Source: Elmis aenea
Lineage: Eukaryota; Arthropoda; Insecta; Coleoptera; Elmidae
Direction: 5' to 3'
Length of the DNA: 64,000 bases
Assembly (NCBI GenBank): GCA_947652605.1
Contig: OX393581.1
Span: 11,908,640 to 11,972,639 of the forward strand
The notes below the pieces were generated by a model. The model saw nothing but the letters and a program-made list of their open reading frames with translations. It was not told where the DNA came from and did not search any database. The position numbers and the translations under genes were made by a program. Below are positions 22,501-34,258 of the stretch, one piece after another. Each line of letters opens with the position of its first letter. Position 1 is the first letter of the stretch.

Positions 22501-22835
22501 GTGATTTCGTTTGACTGTTGCACCCCTATAGCTTTGTTATTTTAATATCTCGAAAGCCAAGGCCCCTAAAAATTTTAAGTTTCGTTTTTAAATTATGCAT
22601 AAAAATCTTTATAAAAAACCTTCATAACAGTTTGTTCTATTTTAATAAATAAAGAAGTTATAGTATATTTTCAAAAACGATGAAATTTTATTTTTCTTCT
22701 GTAGTGCCAAATAGAAAGCGATATAAAAAATCTGATTACATAGGCGCTCTTTACTCAAAAAAAAAAAAAAAAAACTGTTATAGTTATCGAGATACCCAGT
22801 AAAATATTCGAATTTGGTCCTCTCTGTACACCTAT
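22500..22835 (-). repeat. Repeat family D, inverted copy
   Basis: Read on the minus strand it begins TGTACAGAGAGGACCAAATT, then ATCTCG, CGCCTATGTAATCAGAT and so on, matching 10368-10640. It contains an 18-base A run at about 22759. Confidence 0.7.
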
Positions 22836-23059
22836 TTTATTTTTTTTATTCATTTTGATAGATAACTGCACTCATATATGTTAAATTTTCCATAATGACG
22901 TCACGTTTTGTCGTTATGACAGCGGATAAAAAGGTACCTAACTAAATATCCACTTGCATTTTTGCATGTAACTTTTGTTACCATGCAACCGACCTATGAC
23001 TAAAAGATTTTGACGTTTTGTTAGTTATTATTTGAAGGTTACAATTTATTCGTGCAGTT

Positions 23060-23300
23060 ATCGTACCGAATTACACTCGAGCTTTGTTTTTATCCTGAAC
23101 AAACTTGCTTTTACTAAACTCAAGTTTAGTTGCTATTAGGCAACTCTTGACTCTCGACAACTGTCTAAGATAAAACAACTCGTCCTACGGACTCGTTTTT
23201 TTTTATCAGAGAGTTTTGTCTCGTCGACTTTCCTAGCAACCAAACTTTCGTAGCAACGCAAGTTTGTCCGGCTAAAAACAAAGCTCTCGTGTAATTACCC
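23060..23300. repeat. Inverted-repeat hairpin of about 230 bp
   Basis: The arms meet near 23187 at GTCCTACGGAC. ATTACACTCGAGCTTTG at the left mirrors AAAGCTCTCGTGTAAT at the right, with GCAACTCTTGACTC/GAGAGTTTTGTC and AAACTTGC/GCAAGTTT pairs in between. It has no coding sequence. Confidence 0.7.
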
Positions 23301-23376
23301 CCGATAATTTAATTCCAGATTCGACCATCGTCGGTCTGATATATTTAATAGTAGATTTTTTTTAACTACAACATAT

Positions 23377-24030
23377 ACAGGGTGTGTAAAAATTGGCGGA
23401 AGGGCTACACGGGGCGATGTTCTTCGTAAAATTCTGAGTCGAAAATCTTAATACGAAAATGTTGTACCACGCTTGCTGTGCCTGCAAGAGGTCCTCAAAG
23501 CTTTGACATTTAGTCCTTTAATAGGCGTTATTATTTAATACTTGCAAATGAAAAAGCTGTAATTTGGAATAAAAATAGATTTCGAATAGTATTTTTTCTT
23601 AGATATTGTGTTCTTCCTTTTAAAAATTGGTGTTGAAAATATGTAAATCACTGATTTTAATGACAGTAATACATATGGCAACATTGTCCTTAGCTGTCAT
23701 CTCTGTTTTTCTCGTAATTATTTCTTGTTTGTGTTTTACGATACCCAAACGTTTGCAGCTATGTTTACGAACTGAAGGCTTTCAGTTCGAACAAAAAATG
23801 TAAATACCTAAGTAAAAAAAAAATGTAAATACCTAAGTAAAAATTGCTGATAAAAACATGTCCAAACGCAAATGAATGTATGCAATGTTGCCAATTTTTT
23901 TTTTCTTTAAATGGTTCATGAGGCCATAGGAAGCATGGTACAACATTTTCGTATTAAGATTTTCGACTTAGAATTTTACGAAGAACATCGCTCCGTGTAG
24001 CCCTTCCGCCAATTTTTACACACCCTGTAT
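23377..24030. repeat. Foldback element, family G
   Basis: Arms of about 110 bp: TACAGGGTGTGTAAAAATTG at the left and CAATTTTTACACACCCTGTA at the right are exact inverses, and similarity continues through GAAGGGCTACACGG and TTCGTAAAATTCT. Both flanks carry TA. The spacer is about 430 bp and non-coding, with a short tandem duplication (AATGTAAATACCTAAGTAAA, twice) at 23799-23845. Confidence 0.85.
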
Positions 24031-24209
24031 AAGGTCAGTTAAATGAGGCAAACGGTAGCGTTTTTAAGAGTACGCAACAATTTTTTTTTGAAATAAAATG
24101 TAGTGAAATTAAACTTCGATGTCCTATAAAAATGTTCACAAAAGAGAGTAATTGTTCAAAAGTAATTCATCAAAACAAAAAATTTTGGTCTTTCGCGGGG
24201 GTCGTGATT

Positions 24210-24790
24210 CTATACAGGATGATCCAAAATTAGGGCGACTAGTTGAAGCAAGAACTAAAGACATGGTTAAAAATAATTGAAGAATTAGTGCTTTTAGATC
24301 GGCGGATGAAGTTGTCTTTCATTGCCAGGGAAGTTGGGGTATCAGAAACAACTGTTAAGAAAGTTTCACACGATTGACGATTTGGGTATGGAGAAAGTGT
24401 TTGCGCGTTGGATTCCAAGGCTCCTTAAATCGGAGCAAAAACTTGTTGTGAAAGATATTTTCCAAAAATTTTTTATCGCTTCACAGGGTGATAAGAGACT
24501 TGGGGATTTTCCGACTAAACAAGAATCTATGCAGAGGGTTCTCAAAGGTTTGCCTCCCCCCCCCCCCCAAAGAAAGCCAAAAACACAGTCTTCGGCCGAA
24601 AAACTAATGGGAACCATTTTTTGGGACGAGGAAGAAGTTCTGCTTATTAAATATATGAAAAAAGGCACAACAATGATTCAAGAATGTTTTCTTGAAGGAA
24701 TGTGGCAACTCGATAAACGTTGGATTAAGTGTACAAGTGTTATATTAAGCATATATTATACATATTCGGTTGTTTTCTCTTATATTTTTT
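24210..24790 (+). pseudogene. Mariner transposase remnant 3
   Basis: The plus strand reads LDRRMKLSFIAREVGVSETT (second helix-turn-helix) at about 24290, then after a frameshift near 24365 DLGMEKVFARWIPRLL and EQKLVVKDIFQKFF. After a loss comes SQGDKRLGDFPTKQES, where the usual GDE is GDK, then SSAEKLMGTIFWDEEEVLLI. It ends in a mariner-like QLDKRWIKCTS. The second and third catalytic Asp regions are missing, and a C run of more than 10 lies inside. Confidence 0.8.
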
Positions 24791-24799
24791 TTTAAATTG

Positions 24800-26699
24800 A
24801 AGAAAATGAACTATTTCTGCACTTTTTACACATTTGCTTCCTGTTTAATCAATATGTGTGTTACTAGCTTTTTGTTTTTATAAAACAAATACATATAATT
24901 GCACTTTAAAAATTGCAAAGGAAACAAACAAAGCTTTTACCTAAGTAAACAACTGTTGTTTTTTAATGGTATTTTAGTTGGGCCATTCTGGTGTGTTATT
25001 ACGTCTAATATAATCGAGCATTAATATCGCTATAAATCAAATTTAAAACTACCGTGTAACTCATAAAACTTTGTTTAAAAATCAATAATCTTATTCAAAA
25101 TATCTTTTATAGCTTTCTCTGTACCATCTACGTTTAAGTGAAATTTGTGCACAACCAATATTTACATGTGTAGTCTAAAACAATCGCAATACTGAAGAAA
25201 ATAAGTTTGATAGGTAAACATTGTTGTGTATTCGTCTTTTTTTTTTCTTCCGGTCTTAGTGTAGAAATATCGTGTAGGAGGTAAAATATTAAAATCTAAT
25301 CGATTGGCAGTACTTTAAATTCTCCAGGGCAAAGGTTCCCAAAGTGAGATCGTTGGACCCTTAAGTGGTCTGTGGAGAGGCCTAAAAAGTTTATAAAAGT
25401 ATTTCCAATTTTTTCAAATACTTTTAAGATGTTATATTAAAATTTGCTTGTGGGGGATATTCCAATATCAATGTGAGCGGTTATTGCTTGAATCTACGTG
25501 TTTTTAATTTATTTTAACGGCTTCTTTTTCATATCCGTTTGAGTTACTGCGTGTACTCTATCGCTCTTTTAACTTTGTAAAAGCTTTTTGCATGGCATTT
25601 GTGAAAGGTTTATTAGAATTGCCTCGTACAATATTTTAAATATATTTTTGACAACCAAATATTACTTTTAAAAGTAAAATAGTGGAGGAAGATTCGTTCT
25701 ATGTCGAGAACGAGGCAAACCTGAACACGCTGATTTAACCCCAATGTCAATAACCGGGTACACTGGCACCTAAACACTTTTGGTGAAATTTTTTAATGTT
25801 TTAGTGTTTTTTTTTAACCTCCCAGATTGTCGCGATTTTACCCTTTTCAAAGAGAAATATGCTTTCATATATTTTTTCCCGTCCTTGAAACAAAAACATT
25901 TTTTTTTTGCCTCAAAGTTCAGGTAGTCATTCTCAATAACCGGGTACCCGGTGCCCACTTGTAAAACAATGATATTTATTCGTAATTATTATCGATTAAT
26001 ATAATTACAGAGATTATTAAATGAATAAAAACTAATGTGAATACGAGGAAAAACAATATTTATTTATTCTTTACATTTCGTTATTATTATGGCATGCTCA
26101 TTGCAAAGAAATTTTTCGCATGCCATGCAAGATTTTTAGTTTTTATGCGCTTTTTTATTGCTGCTGTAAAGCACAAGTGACCTGAACCAGTAATAATTAT
26201 AAGTGTATAAGCCTGAAAGTTATTTTATAAATTACTGATTTGGAGGTTCGATTACAACTGTGTGACAATCTTCTACATCCAATTTTAGAGAAAATTAGGA
26301 GAAAATTATTTTTTTGCGGTTAGTTAAAATCGAAAGTAATTTCTTACAACACAAATGTTTAAAATATAACGTAGATAGGCAAATTTTTACAATAAGGTGT
26401 TAAGCTGATGGTCTTTTTGAACTTATTTAAATATGTAGGTGGGTGGCCAATATTTATATAGTTTTTTTTTTAAATTTTGAATGGTAGGATCCCTCAGTCT
26501 CTTCCAATATACAAAAAAATAACCTCTACTAAGTTTGTGATCAACTAGGTACCATTAATCCGTGCCCCATCGACGCTAAATTTTAATAGGATTTTTTTTT
26601 TTCTAAATCTTATGCGTCAAGTATAAATACAAACTTTGTTTAGGTATATATAACCTCTTTATTTATTTTACGAGTTCCAAAGTCTACATTTCTTGCGGT
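24800..26699. other. No gene recognised; hAT-like end and a 180-bp-spaced direct repeat
   Basis: CAGGGCAAAGGTTCCCAAAG at 25327 resembles a hAT terminus with no partner seen. TCAATAACCGGGTAC occurs at 25747 and again at about 25932, the second inside a palindromic ACCGGGTACCCGGT. The rest shows nothing recognisable. Confidence 0.35.
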
Positions 26700-26759
26700 A
26701 ACCTTCTACAGTCTGAATAAAGAAAAGAATTTTTAATTGCAAAGTACAACAAGTTAATT

Positions 26760-28830
26760 ATACGATCGACGACTAGCGTACCTGTAAAAAAAATTGTTTT
26801 TGAGATTCGTATCTTGTGAATTTAGACTTAAACTTTTTCATTAATTTCACACCCCTTTCAGCTGTATCATTTACCTTTCTTAAAGATTCCATGACTGCCC
26901 TTTGTTTTACATAACTTACTTGATCTTCCCAATGCATAGGATCTAGTTGCAGGAAGTCTAAGGAAATTTCAAACCTATTCAATAATTTTTTCGATTTATT
27001 TGTAATTATTTATGAGGGAAGATCTTTATATAGGGAGTATTCCAAATCATCTTATTTAAAAAGTAGTTTGTTTTTGGTTTCTTCCGCTTCATCTGTTTCT
27101 CCTCTCAGCAGTCACTTTTGTGCTATATTTCTTCCCCCTTCGTTACTTGTTCTTTCATCAAATATAGATTCTTCGCTCAAATACCATAAATGGTTAATAA
27201 ATTTTTTTATTGTTATTTGTGAAATTAATTGGTCGTCGATTTTGTAAACTACCAATTTTTTTAAATGAAAGTTGATATCGTTAAGAGGAGCCTCGATCGC
27301 ATTTGCAGTCGAAAACCACGCCTTTGCATAACATTTTATTATGAAAGAACAATTTCGCCGAACGGCATTTTCCTCCCTTTTAGTTAATTAGAATTGCTGT
27401 CTGACTGAATAAATATATTTTTAAGCAATACAGGGTGTCCCAAATTCGAGTAAATGCATGGGGATCTCGCTTATCTTAAGAGCTACGAGGTTGGTTAAAT
27501 TAGGGCAAAGTTGCGAAATTAGATGCTCATTAATAATCCAAAGAGAAATTGGAAATATCTCAAACGGTATCCGAGAAAATTAAGAAAAACTGGAAAATAC
27601 GATTTTTGAAAATCGTCTATAACTCCTTTGTAGTATGAAATATTTTAAAGGTGTAAAGACATTGCTCAAGCAACTTTTCAAGCCAAATCGAATAGTGGTC
27701 ACAAATTTTTTCTAGATTGATTCGTTTTTGTTTTATGACAACCAACTTTATTTTTTCTTATGGGCGCAATTTTTGCTATTTACATAATCAAATAGCATTT
27801 ATTTTTCTGATTCCATTGATGTATCACACATGGTATTTTACTTTTTCTTTCATTGTCAAATTTCAAAAAATACGTTTTAAACAATAACCATTATAAATCA
27901 GGTTCGCCGGTCATTGTAGTTTATGTTGTTTCCATGACAACCGATCAACAAACTAAAAGTTTTGAAGGCCTGTTAGTCGTAAAAATGAACTTTAATAACG
28001 AAGAAAAACGCGATATGCTGCCCATAACAAAAAACAAAGTTGGTTGTCTAAAACAAAAACGAATCGACCTAGGAAAAATTTGTGACCACCATCCGATTTG
28101 GCTTAAAAAGTTGCTTGGGCAACTTTTTTACACATTTAAAATATTTCAAACTCCAAAGGAGTTATAAACGATTTTCAAAAATGGACTTTCCAGTTTTTCC
28201 TAATTTTCTCGGATACCGTTAGAGATATTTCCAATTTCTCTTTGGATTATCAATAAGCATCGAATTTAGCAACTTTTGCCCTAATTTAACCGACCTCGTA
28301 GCTCTTAAGATAAGCGAGATCCCCATGCATTTACTCGAATTTGGGACACCCTGTATATGGCTTTGGCCATCTATCTAATGAATGATATGCTCCAGGTTGG
28401 CGAAAATATGTTCCTCGTAACGGCGACTTTCCTAAGAATATTATAATTAATTTTAGTGTAAAGTAAAATCTCATTTGTATTATCTGTCAATATTTCGAGA
28501 ACTCTTAGAAGCTGTTCTACGTTGGGAGCTATAGCTATGACTGGAAGTCGATCAACATTGTTTTATCCAGTAATATCTGGAAACATTTTGGAATCCTAAT
28601 GGATGACCAAAAGGTTTAAATTCAATTCTTTGAATTTTGACTTGATATCCTATGAAATCTTTTTACGAAATCTTTACTGAGCCTTAGTGGATGTACGATT
28701 AATGACAAACTCATTTGGATTTTAATAAACGGTATCCCCAACACTGATCTTACACCTGTCTAGAGTTGCTGAGAGTCGAGTAGTCAACATATCTTTTCTA
28801 GCTCTTCTGTTTTTTTTAACACTTTCCTTT
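26760..28830 (-). pseudogene. Unnamed arthropod transposase-like pseudogene, split by a foldback
   Basis: Two minus-strand blocks belong to one protein family by motif and order. Upstream block (28830 to about 28395): DMLTTRLSATLDRCKISVG, then EFVINRTSTKA, then IH(stop)DSKMFPDITG, VDRLPVIAIAPNVEQLL. The family usually has HWDGKLL...LTG...VDRLPV; here the Trp codon is TAG. Downstream block (about 27345 to 26773): CYAKAWFSTANAIEAPLND, FINHLWYLSEESIFDER, a TGA near 27130, then FEISLDFLQLDPMHWED and NDTAERGVKLMKKF. I know this family only as repeated uncharacterised arthropod proteins and do not know its superfamily. Foldback 27429-28357 sits between the blocks. Several stops make it dead. Confidence 0.65.
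27429..28357. repeat. Foldback element, family H (0.93 kb)
   Basis: TACAGGGTGTCCCAAATTCG at the left and CGAATTTGGGACACCCTGTA at the right are exact inverses. Arms of about 350 bp can be followed through GGGGATCTCGCTTATCTTAA, GAGAAATTGGAAATATCTC, GTTGCTTGGGCAA-type and AAAACAAAAACGAAT blocks. The 104-codon open frame at 27853-28167 lies partly in the right arm and is not a gene. The insertion interrupts the transposase-like pseudogene around it. Confidence 0.9.
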
Positions 28831-28859
28831 CTCTTTCTGTTCATCTATATTCCTCATTT

Positions 28860-30300
28860 TTTGATGTGCCGGGTTGGCTAGGAAATGGAATAGTTTCGAT
28901 TTCAGTTCTACTACTGTACTACGATCGCGTTATTCGGCACAATGCGATTAGACGATGTTACAGTCGTGTGTAGTGCAAAGAGATGGAAAAAATATCAATC
29001 AGTGCAACAAGCGCTAGACAAGTTGAAACTTGTCTTTTCAGTCTAAATGGGTTTGTTTATACATCAAACAAAATCATGTTATGAAATTGAACTTATTTAC
29101 AATTATTTCAGATTTTGAGCCCCGTGAGGCACGGGTTAATATTTAGGTACCAATTGGTCCCAAATTTGACAGGAAGTAATTATTTATACATAGAAACAAA
29201 TTGAGAGAGCCGTGCATGAAAATATGTGAAGTTCAAAAATAAGGACCACCTTATAATAGGTATCTACTTTAATATTTCTATTGGTTTAATTAAATGTTGC
29301 ACAAATATAACATGAGAAAAGTTGCTGGTTAAAGAGATAACTTATAACAAGTGATGTAAAAAGTGTAAGACTTTTTAGTTATAACGCGTATGGTAGATTT
29401 TTACAATAAACTTTAACAAATAGAGAATTGGTATGGAGAAACAAACCATTTCGAAATACGTTATATTGTAGAGAAATTTTAACTCACAGGCGCACGTATA
29501 ATCAAATAACATACGGTCGGGATTATAATTTTTTTAATAAAGAGCGAGTTAATGGTTCCCCATTAACAGCTTTCATTTTATTTGCTGCTATTTCATGTTT
29601 GCGGTTCCACGAATTTGGGTTGTGTCTGGCGTTCTCTCGTTTTGTTATCTTCGGGGTCAAGCTAATTTTCAACCGGTTGCACAAGGGACGAGAATGGTTT
29701 ACAATTTTCAAGCTTAGGCCTCTTAGGCACATAGAGGGCTCGAAAGGTCGACTTAACAGCCCCAGCGGTGTATGAATTATAATTAAAATTTAGTTCCAAT
29801 TATTAATTTTCCACAGATTTAGTTAGATCGCTGCCGACATTGTTTCCATTATGGACATAGTTAACTTATTTCAGGAGAAAGTTTTGAAACGACGCGCCAA
29901 TGTGGCTTTTTTTTGTGCGCGAGCTGCGTTTTAAAATATTATGAAAAGTTACTTTTTTGACTTTAGCCGGGATTAAAGCAGGTCGTGTACAAAATTAATA
30001 AGCAACTTCTCGTAAAACGTTTTTATGATAAACGTAGGTGACGCAGTAGTAGAACTACTTCGTATATTTCTTATAAACTTCGGTGTTTACGTACTTTTAT
30101 TAACGAAACATTGTCGGCCGTTCTCGCGTAACTTGGACGATTTAATCCACTTTACTACTTTAACCTGCGTTTATTTTCTCCGCGGAATAAAAAAAAATGT
30201 ATTCGTAGGAAACATTTCATTTTAGTATAGCCAACTTAAATTGTAAGAAAATGATAAAAATCTAATTAGCAAAATAATTGGTACAAAATGATTTTGCATC
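28860..30300. other. No gene recognised
   Basis: The open frame 29428-29775 (115 codons, plus) has no motif that I recognise and overlaps an antisense frame. I find no shared repeat here, so this may be host non-coding DNA. Confidence 0.35.
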
Positions 30301-30539
30301 AAATACAACACCATACAGGGTGTTTAAAAAAAGTGGGCAAGCTATATCTAGCCCTGTTATTCTCAGGGCCACCTTAACCACAGGGCTAAATGCCAGCCTT
30401 TTGGGGCAACAAACTCACTGGAAACTGCTCTTATGGTAAAATTTTGCAGCGAAATGTTAGAAATCATAGATAAAACTAATATCAGTTCACAAAGTTGTTA
30501 CTACAATTAAAAGCAATGTTGGATTTTGCAGAAAACATT

Positions 30540-31440
30540 TTACAGTCAAAACGAAATACAGATTCATTTAACTTTTATATGGAAAATGGGTCCGAAATAG
30601 TGAACAAAAAGTCAAAACATTCGCAGACCATTTAGGAAAAAAAAAACATTCCAACCACATGGAGGAAACGAGGAAGCTCCTGATTGGGAAGAAATCCTAC
30701 AAGAAAACAATGAAATCAGACTTACAACACCTAATGAAGTAATTACTGAAATTAAAGAAAATATTAACCCGAAAGAAGCCCCTGGGTTTGATTTAATTAC
30801 TGGTGGTGCTAAGACATCCTCCAAGGAAAGCTATAGTAAAACTGATCACCCTAATAAATACTGCCTTTAGGCTCAAGTATGTACGTAGGCTGTGGACAGT
30901 TGCAGAGGTGATTATGATCCCTAAATTAGGGAAATCTCCCCATGAAATTTCATCTTACAGGCCAATCTTATTATTGCCTGTTACATCGAAACTGTTCGAA
31001 AAGCTGTTGCTCAAAAGAATGAAGCCAATAATAGAAGAAAAAGAACTAATTCTCTCTCATCAATTTGGATTTAGAAATAAACATTCAACTATTGTACACA
31101 GAATTACGAATGACGTAGAAAAAGTCCTAGAAGGAAAAAAAAAGTTTGTTCTACCATCTTTGTAGACGTAGCGTAGGCTTTCGACAAAGTGTGGCATGAT
31201 GGTTTAAATTATAAGCTAAAATCGCTCCTCCCAAAACAATACTCCCAAATTCTTCAGTACTACATCTCTGAGAGACAGAATAAAGCAAGAAGAATCTTAT
31301 TCAGAACTTAAAGAAATTATAGTTCCACAAGGAAGCGTGCTAGGTCCGGTCCTAAACCGATTGTATACTTGTGATATTCCAAAGTTAGAAAACAATATTA
31401 TAGCGACCTTTGCCGAAGCCAAATACCTTTAGACGGCCCG
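30540..31440 (+). pseudogene. Jockey-type non-LTR retrotransposon RT remnant
   Basis: Plus-strand pieces read EAPDWEEILQENNEIRLTTP, ITEIKENINPKEAPGFDLIT, then in 30803-31165 VAEVIMIPKLGKSPHEISSY, RPILLLPVTSKLFEKLLLKR and LSHQFGFRNKHSTI. VDVA(stop)AFDKVWHDGL follows at about 31165, and after frameshifts a VPQGSVLGPVL-like piece and ATFAEA in place of the ADD box near 31405. This order (fingers, RPI, HQFGFR, AFDKVW, GSVLGP, ADD) is the Jockey-group RT. The endonuclease and the 3' part are absent. Confidence 0.85.
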
Positions 31441-31449
31441 GTATTCCAC

Positions 31450-32570
31450 CATCCATAATTAAACAATAACTTGACAAACTACAGTTGAAAATTCGCTTGG
31501 TGGTATAATGATGCTTCTTCGACAGCGCAAATCAACAAAACAACTCATCACCATGGCAACCAATTACTTTCTGGCCTAGGCCAGTAAAGATGTATTTCCT
31601 AAACTAAAAATTGACCGGAAAAAATGATTTTCTGGACGGACGCAAAAGAAAAATCGTTATATACCTATTAATTCATTAACTTATTATTTAATTACTTCAA
31701 AACCATTATCAAATCAAATTTAACCTACGTTGTTTTGTTTATTATTTAATAACGAACACCGAACGCAAACTTTAATTAAGCAAAGCCGTTAAGCTACACA
31801 AAACAGTAACATTTTTGATTGCATAATTTCAACAGTTTTGTGTGGCGCAATTTGAATATCTGCTGCGATAAAGCATTGATTTTAGTAATTCCGCCTTTAA
31901 AATAGATTCAGTTGTGCTTGCAAAATCCCAATCGAAACTGTTTTCACATCTGAACGCGCACAAAGCAATGTTTAGCCTTTTCTATTTAGTCCCCGGTAAG
32001 CTGATTTGAATATTGCAATGGCTACTTTAGCGATTTCCTGCACCGCCACTATTGTACTTCATAATCCGATTTAAATGAAAAGTTCCAACCGCAAAATAAT
32101 AAAGTACAATAATTAAAACAAAAAACAACAGGGAAATTGTCATGTAAGTAATAGGATTTCTACAAATTCTCTAAAATCTTTTAATCACTTTATTGTCTCA
32201 AAGAGTATTTCGTTTATATAAATTTACAATAATGTTTTAGCGAATTTGCAACATTGTACATACATGCTTTTACCAAATTTTTTTACTTCCTTAAGGTACT
32301 CTTACGGTGACTTTTTGTATCTAAATTACCATTGGTGTGATTATAACTCAACATCCGCTAGGCACTAAGCAATGATCCCAATCCACATTATGGGAAACCC
32401 AGTATAAAATTATCGGGTTGTTGCATGAGTTCGTAGCGTTTTTAGTTTCCAAGGTAAGAGTGCTTTGTGAAGAAATCTTTTGACACAAATATCAGTATCA
32501 TTTTAAAGCCACAGTATTGTTTTAGCAACTATAGGAACTCTTAGTTGAAGATGCATATTATTATATGTAT
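31450..32570. other. No gene recognised
   Basis: No repeat or coding motif was recognised. The stretch precedes a foldback that starts at a GTATACAGGGTG boundary. Confidence 0.35.
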
Positions 32571-33317
32571 ACAGGGTGTTTCTTAAGTATTGCAAAAAAA
32601 TTCGTGAGGTGATTCCTTATGCAAATTAAGGGGAGTCTTTCATATAATTTTTTTTCCTTAAACGTCTCTTTTCGAAGTTACACGCCCCTAAAAGTGAGCG
32701 GTAAGATTAGGTTTTTATTCTATTTTTCAAATTTGGATAAATCTAGGACAATGATATTTGGTAGATGTTTTATACTTATTAAACGGTTTCCCATAGTAAT
32801 AATTTTAATCATCTCTCACCTTCACAGGGGTATGAAAAGTGCGACCCTTTTTTTAAATCAGATTTTTTCGGTTTTTTTTTTTTAAAGCTTGATTTATTTA
32901 TAAACTTGTTTTATTTTTTAGTTGTTTCTCCTAAAACCTAAAGTTTTTAAGTAAAAAATAAAATAAGCAAACACGAACCATTAAATATGCCGATAATAAA
33001 ACAATTCATTTTGGTGGTTGCCATGGTTTTAATCCACCAAAAAGTTCTGATAAGATAAAACAACAGGGGTGACACGTTTCAGCCCCCTGTGAAGGTGGGA
33101 GATGATTGAAAATATTACTATGGGAAACCTTGTAATAAGTATAAAACATCTACCAAATATCATTCTCCTACATTTATCCAAATTTGAGAAATAAAATAAA
33201 AACCTACTTTTACCGCTCTCCTTTAGGAGGGTTTAACTTCGTCTAAGGAATAAATTTTATATGAAAGACCCTCTTAATTTTAGATAAGGAATCACCTCCC
33301 GATTGTTTTTGCAATGT
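32571..33317. repeat. Foldback element, family I, copy 1, right end truncated
   Basis: The left end TACAGGGTGTTTCTTAAGTA opens an arm of about 270 bp (GATATTTGGTAGATGTTTTA, CATCTCTCACCTTCACAGGG). The right arm mirrors it and stops at GATTGTTTTTGCAAT, lacking the last 19 or so bases of the expected terminus. LINE sequence follows immediately. A second, complete copy lies at 45242-46315. Confidence 0.8.
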
Positions 33318-33568
33318 CGACGTTTTTCGGTTCCTCTCCGCTACTTCTCCCTATCTTTCGTATCTGCATCTTTGAGTTTCTTTAGATTAATAGCTTTTAC
33401 CACCCCTTGCTCCATCTTGTTTTGGGCCTTCCTCTCTTTCTTTTTTAGGGTTGCTTTCCCTCGTATATTCACTTCGGCCATTTTCCATCCGACATCTTTT
33501 TCACATGTCCATACCAAATTAATTGTTTTTGCTCAATTGTATCCATTATCGTCTTCTTTTCTTTTTTT

Positions 33569-34258
33569 CTGTTGCTTATTTCTTCATTGGTTACGTGGTC
33601 CACCCGGGAGCCCTGCAGTTTCTCCTAAGAAAGACCATTTGTAGCGCCATTAGTTTTCTCTCATTTCGTTGTGCCAATTCCCATGTCCCTGAGCCATAAC
33701 TAGCAATGCTTTCGATTAGGATATTATATATTGTTAGTCTGATTTTTTTGGTTATTCGACAACTTCAAAATAGTACATTTATGCTCCTTATAGCGATTTT
33801 ACTTTGGTTAATTTTGTGATTAACCCCTTAACGCCCAAACCCGAGTCACACACGGGCAAGCGTACATGTCGTTTTTGCCCAAACCCGAGTGAGACTCGGG
33901 CACTAGATTTTAGATTACCGATATGTACGTGCCCGAGTGCGACTCGGGAATACCATTACTAGAAGCCAACACGTTGTAAAACGTATAACTGTTAAAATTA
34001 TTTTCATATTTTGTCATTTTAGTTTATTTCGTAGGTCAAAACTTTAAGTAGTTAATACCCTTGTTTCTAGTTGCGTCTTGTAACGCTAAGACATTTGAAT
34101 TCCTTGAAGGTGTACATTTTGGCTGTTTCCTTCTACTACTAAATACTTTGTTTTGTTAAGGGTTAATTCAAGCCCCAATTTATTAAATTCGTCTTGGAGT
34201 TCTATGCACATGGACTTGGTCGTTCACAAAAAGTGAAGGATGAAGAACCCTATCATTA
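33569..34258. repeat. 690-bp direct repeat, left copy
   Basis: It starts CTGTTGCTTATTTCTTCATT and ends AACCCTATCATTA. It matches 36897-37586 over the same 690 bp with three substitutions seen by eye (in AAGAAAGNCC, GTAGCGNCAT and CGATTAGNAT). It lies immediately on the 3' side of the inserted LINE. Confidence 0.95.
33824..34051. mobile_element. Short TTAA-flanked element (piggyBac-type MITE)
   Basis: The left edge TTAACCCCTTAACGCCC at 33820 and a TTAA at 34052-34055 bracket 228 bp that interrupt the LINE frame. Taking the insert plus one TTAA away joins KEFKCLSVTRRN directly to INHKINQSK, the expected LINE order. Inside are short palindromes (CCCGAGTGAGACTCGGG, CCCGAGTGCGACTCGGG). A matching right TIR is not evident. 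The same insert is present in the right 690-bp copy (37152-37379). Confidence 0.7.

Larger units (their letters stand above)
33318..34258 (-). pseudogene. RTE-like LINE remnant (target of the 34.3-36.9 kb insertion)
   Basis: On the minus strand the remnant reads MCIELQDEFNKLGLELTLNK, TKYLVVEG, KEFKCLSVTRRN, then after a TTAA insertion INHKINQSKIAIRSINVLF, ITKKIRLTIYNILIESIASY, GTWELAQRNERKLMALQM, and a basic end KAINLKKLKDADTKD and RRGTEKRR. Stops and frameshifts are scattered. Bases 33569-34258 form the left copy of the 690-bp direct repeat; the remaining 3' part exists only on this side. Confidence 0.8.

Noticed and set aside
27853..28167. 104-codon open frame as a gene
   Set aside because: It lies in the spacer and right arm of foldback 27429-28357 and partly mirrors the left arm.
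29428..29775. 115-codon plus-strand open frame as a host gene
   Set aside because: There is no motif, it overlaps an antisense frame of similar length, and no splice or promoter context is evident.
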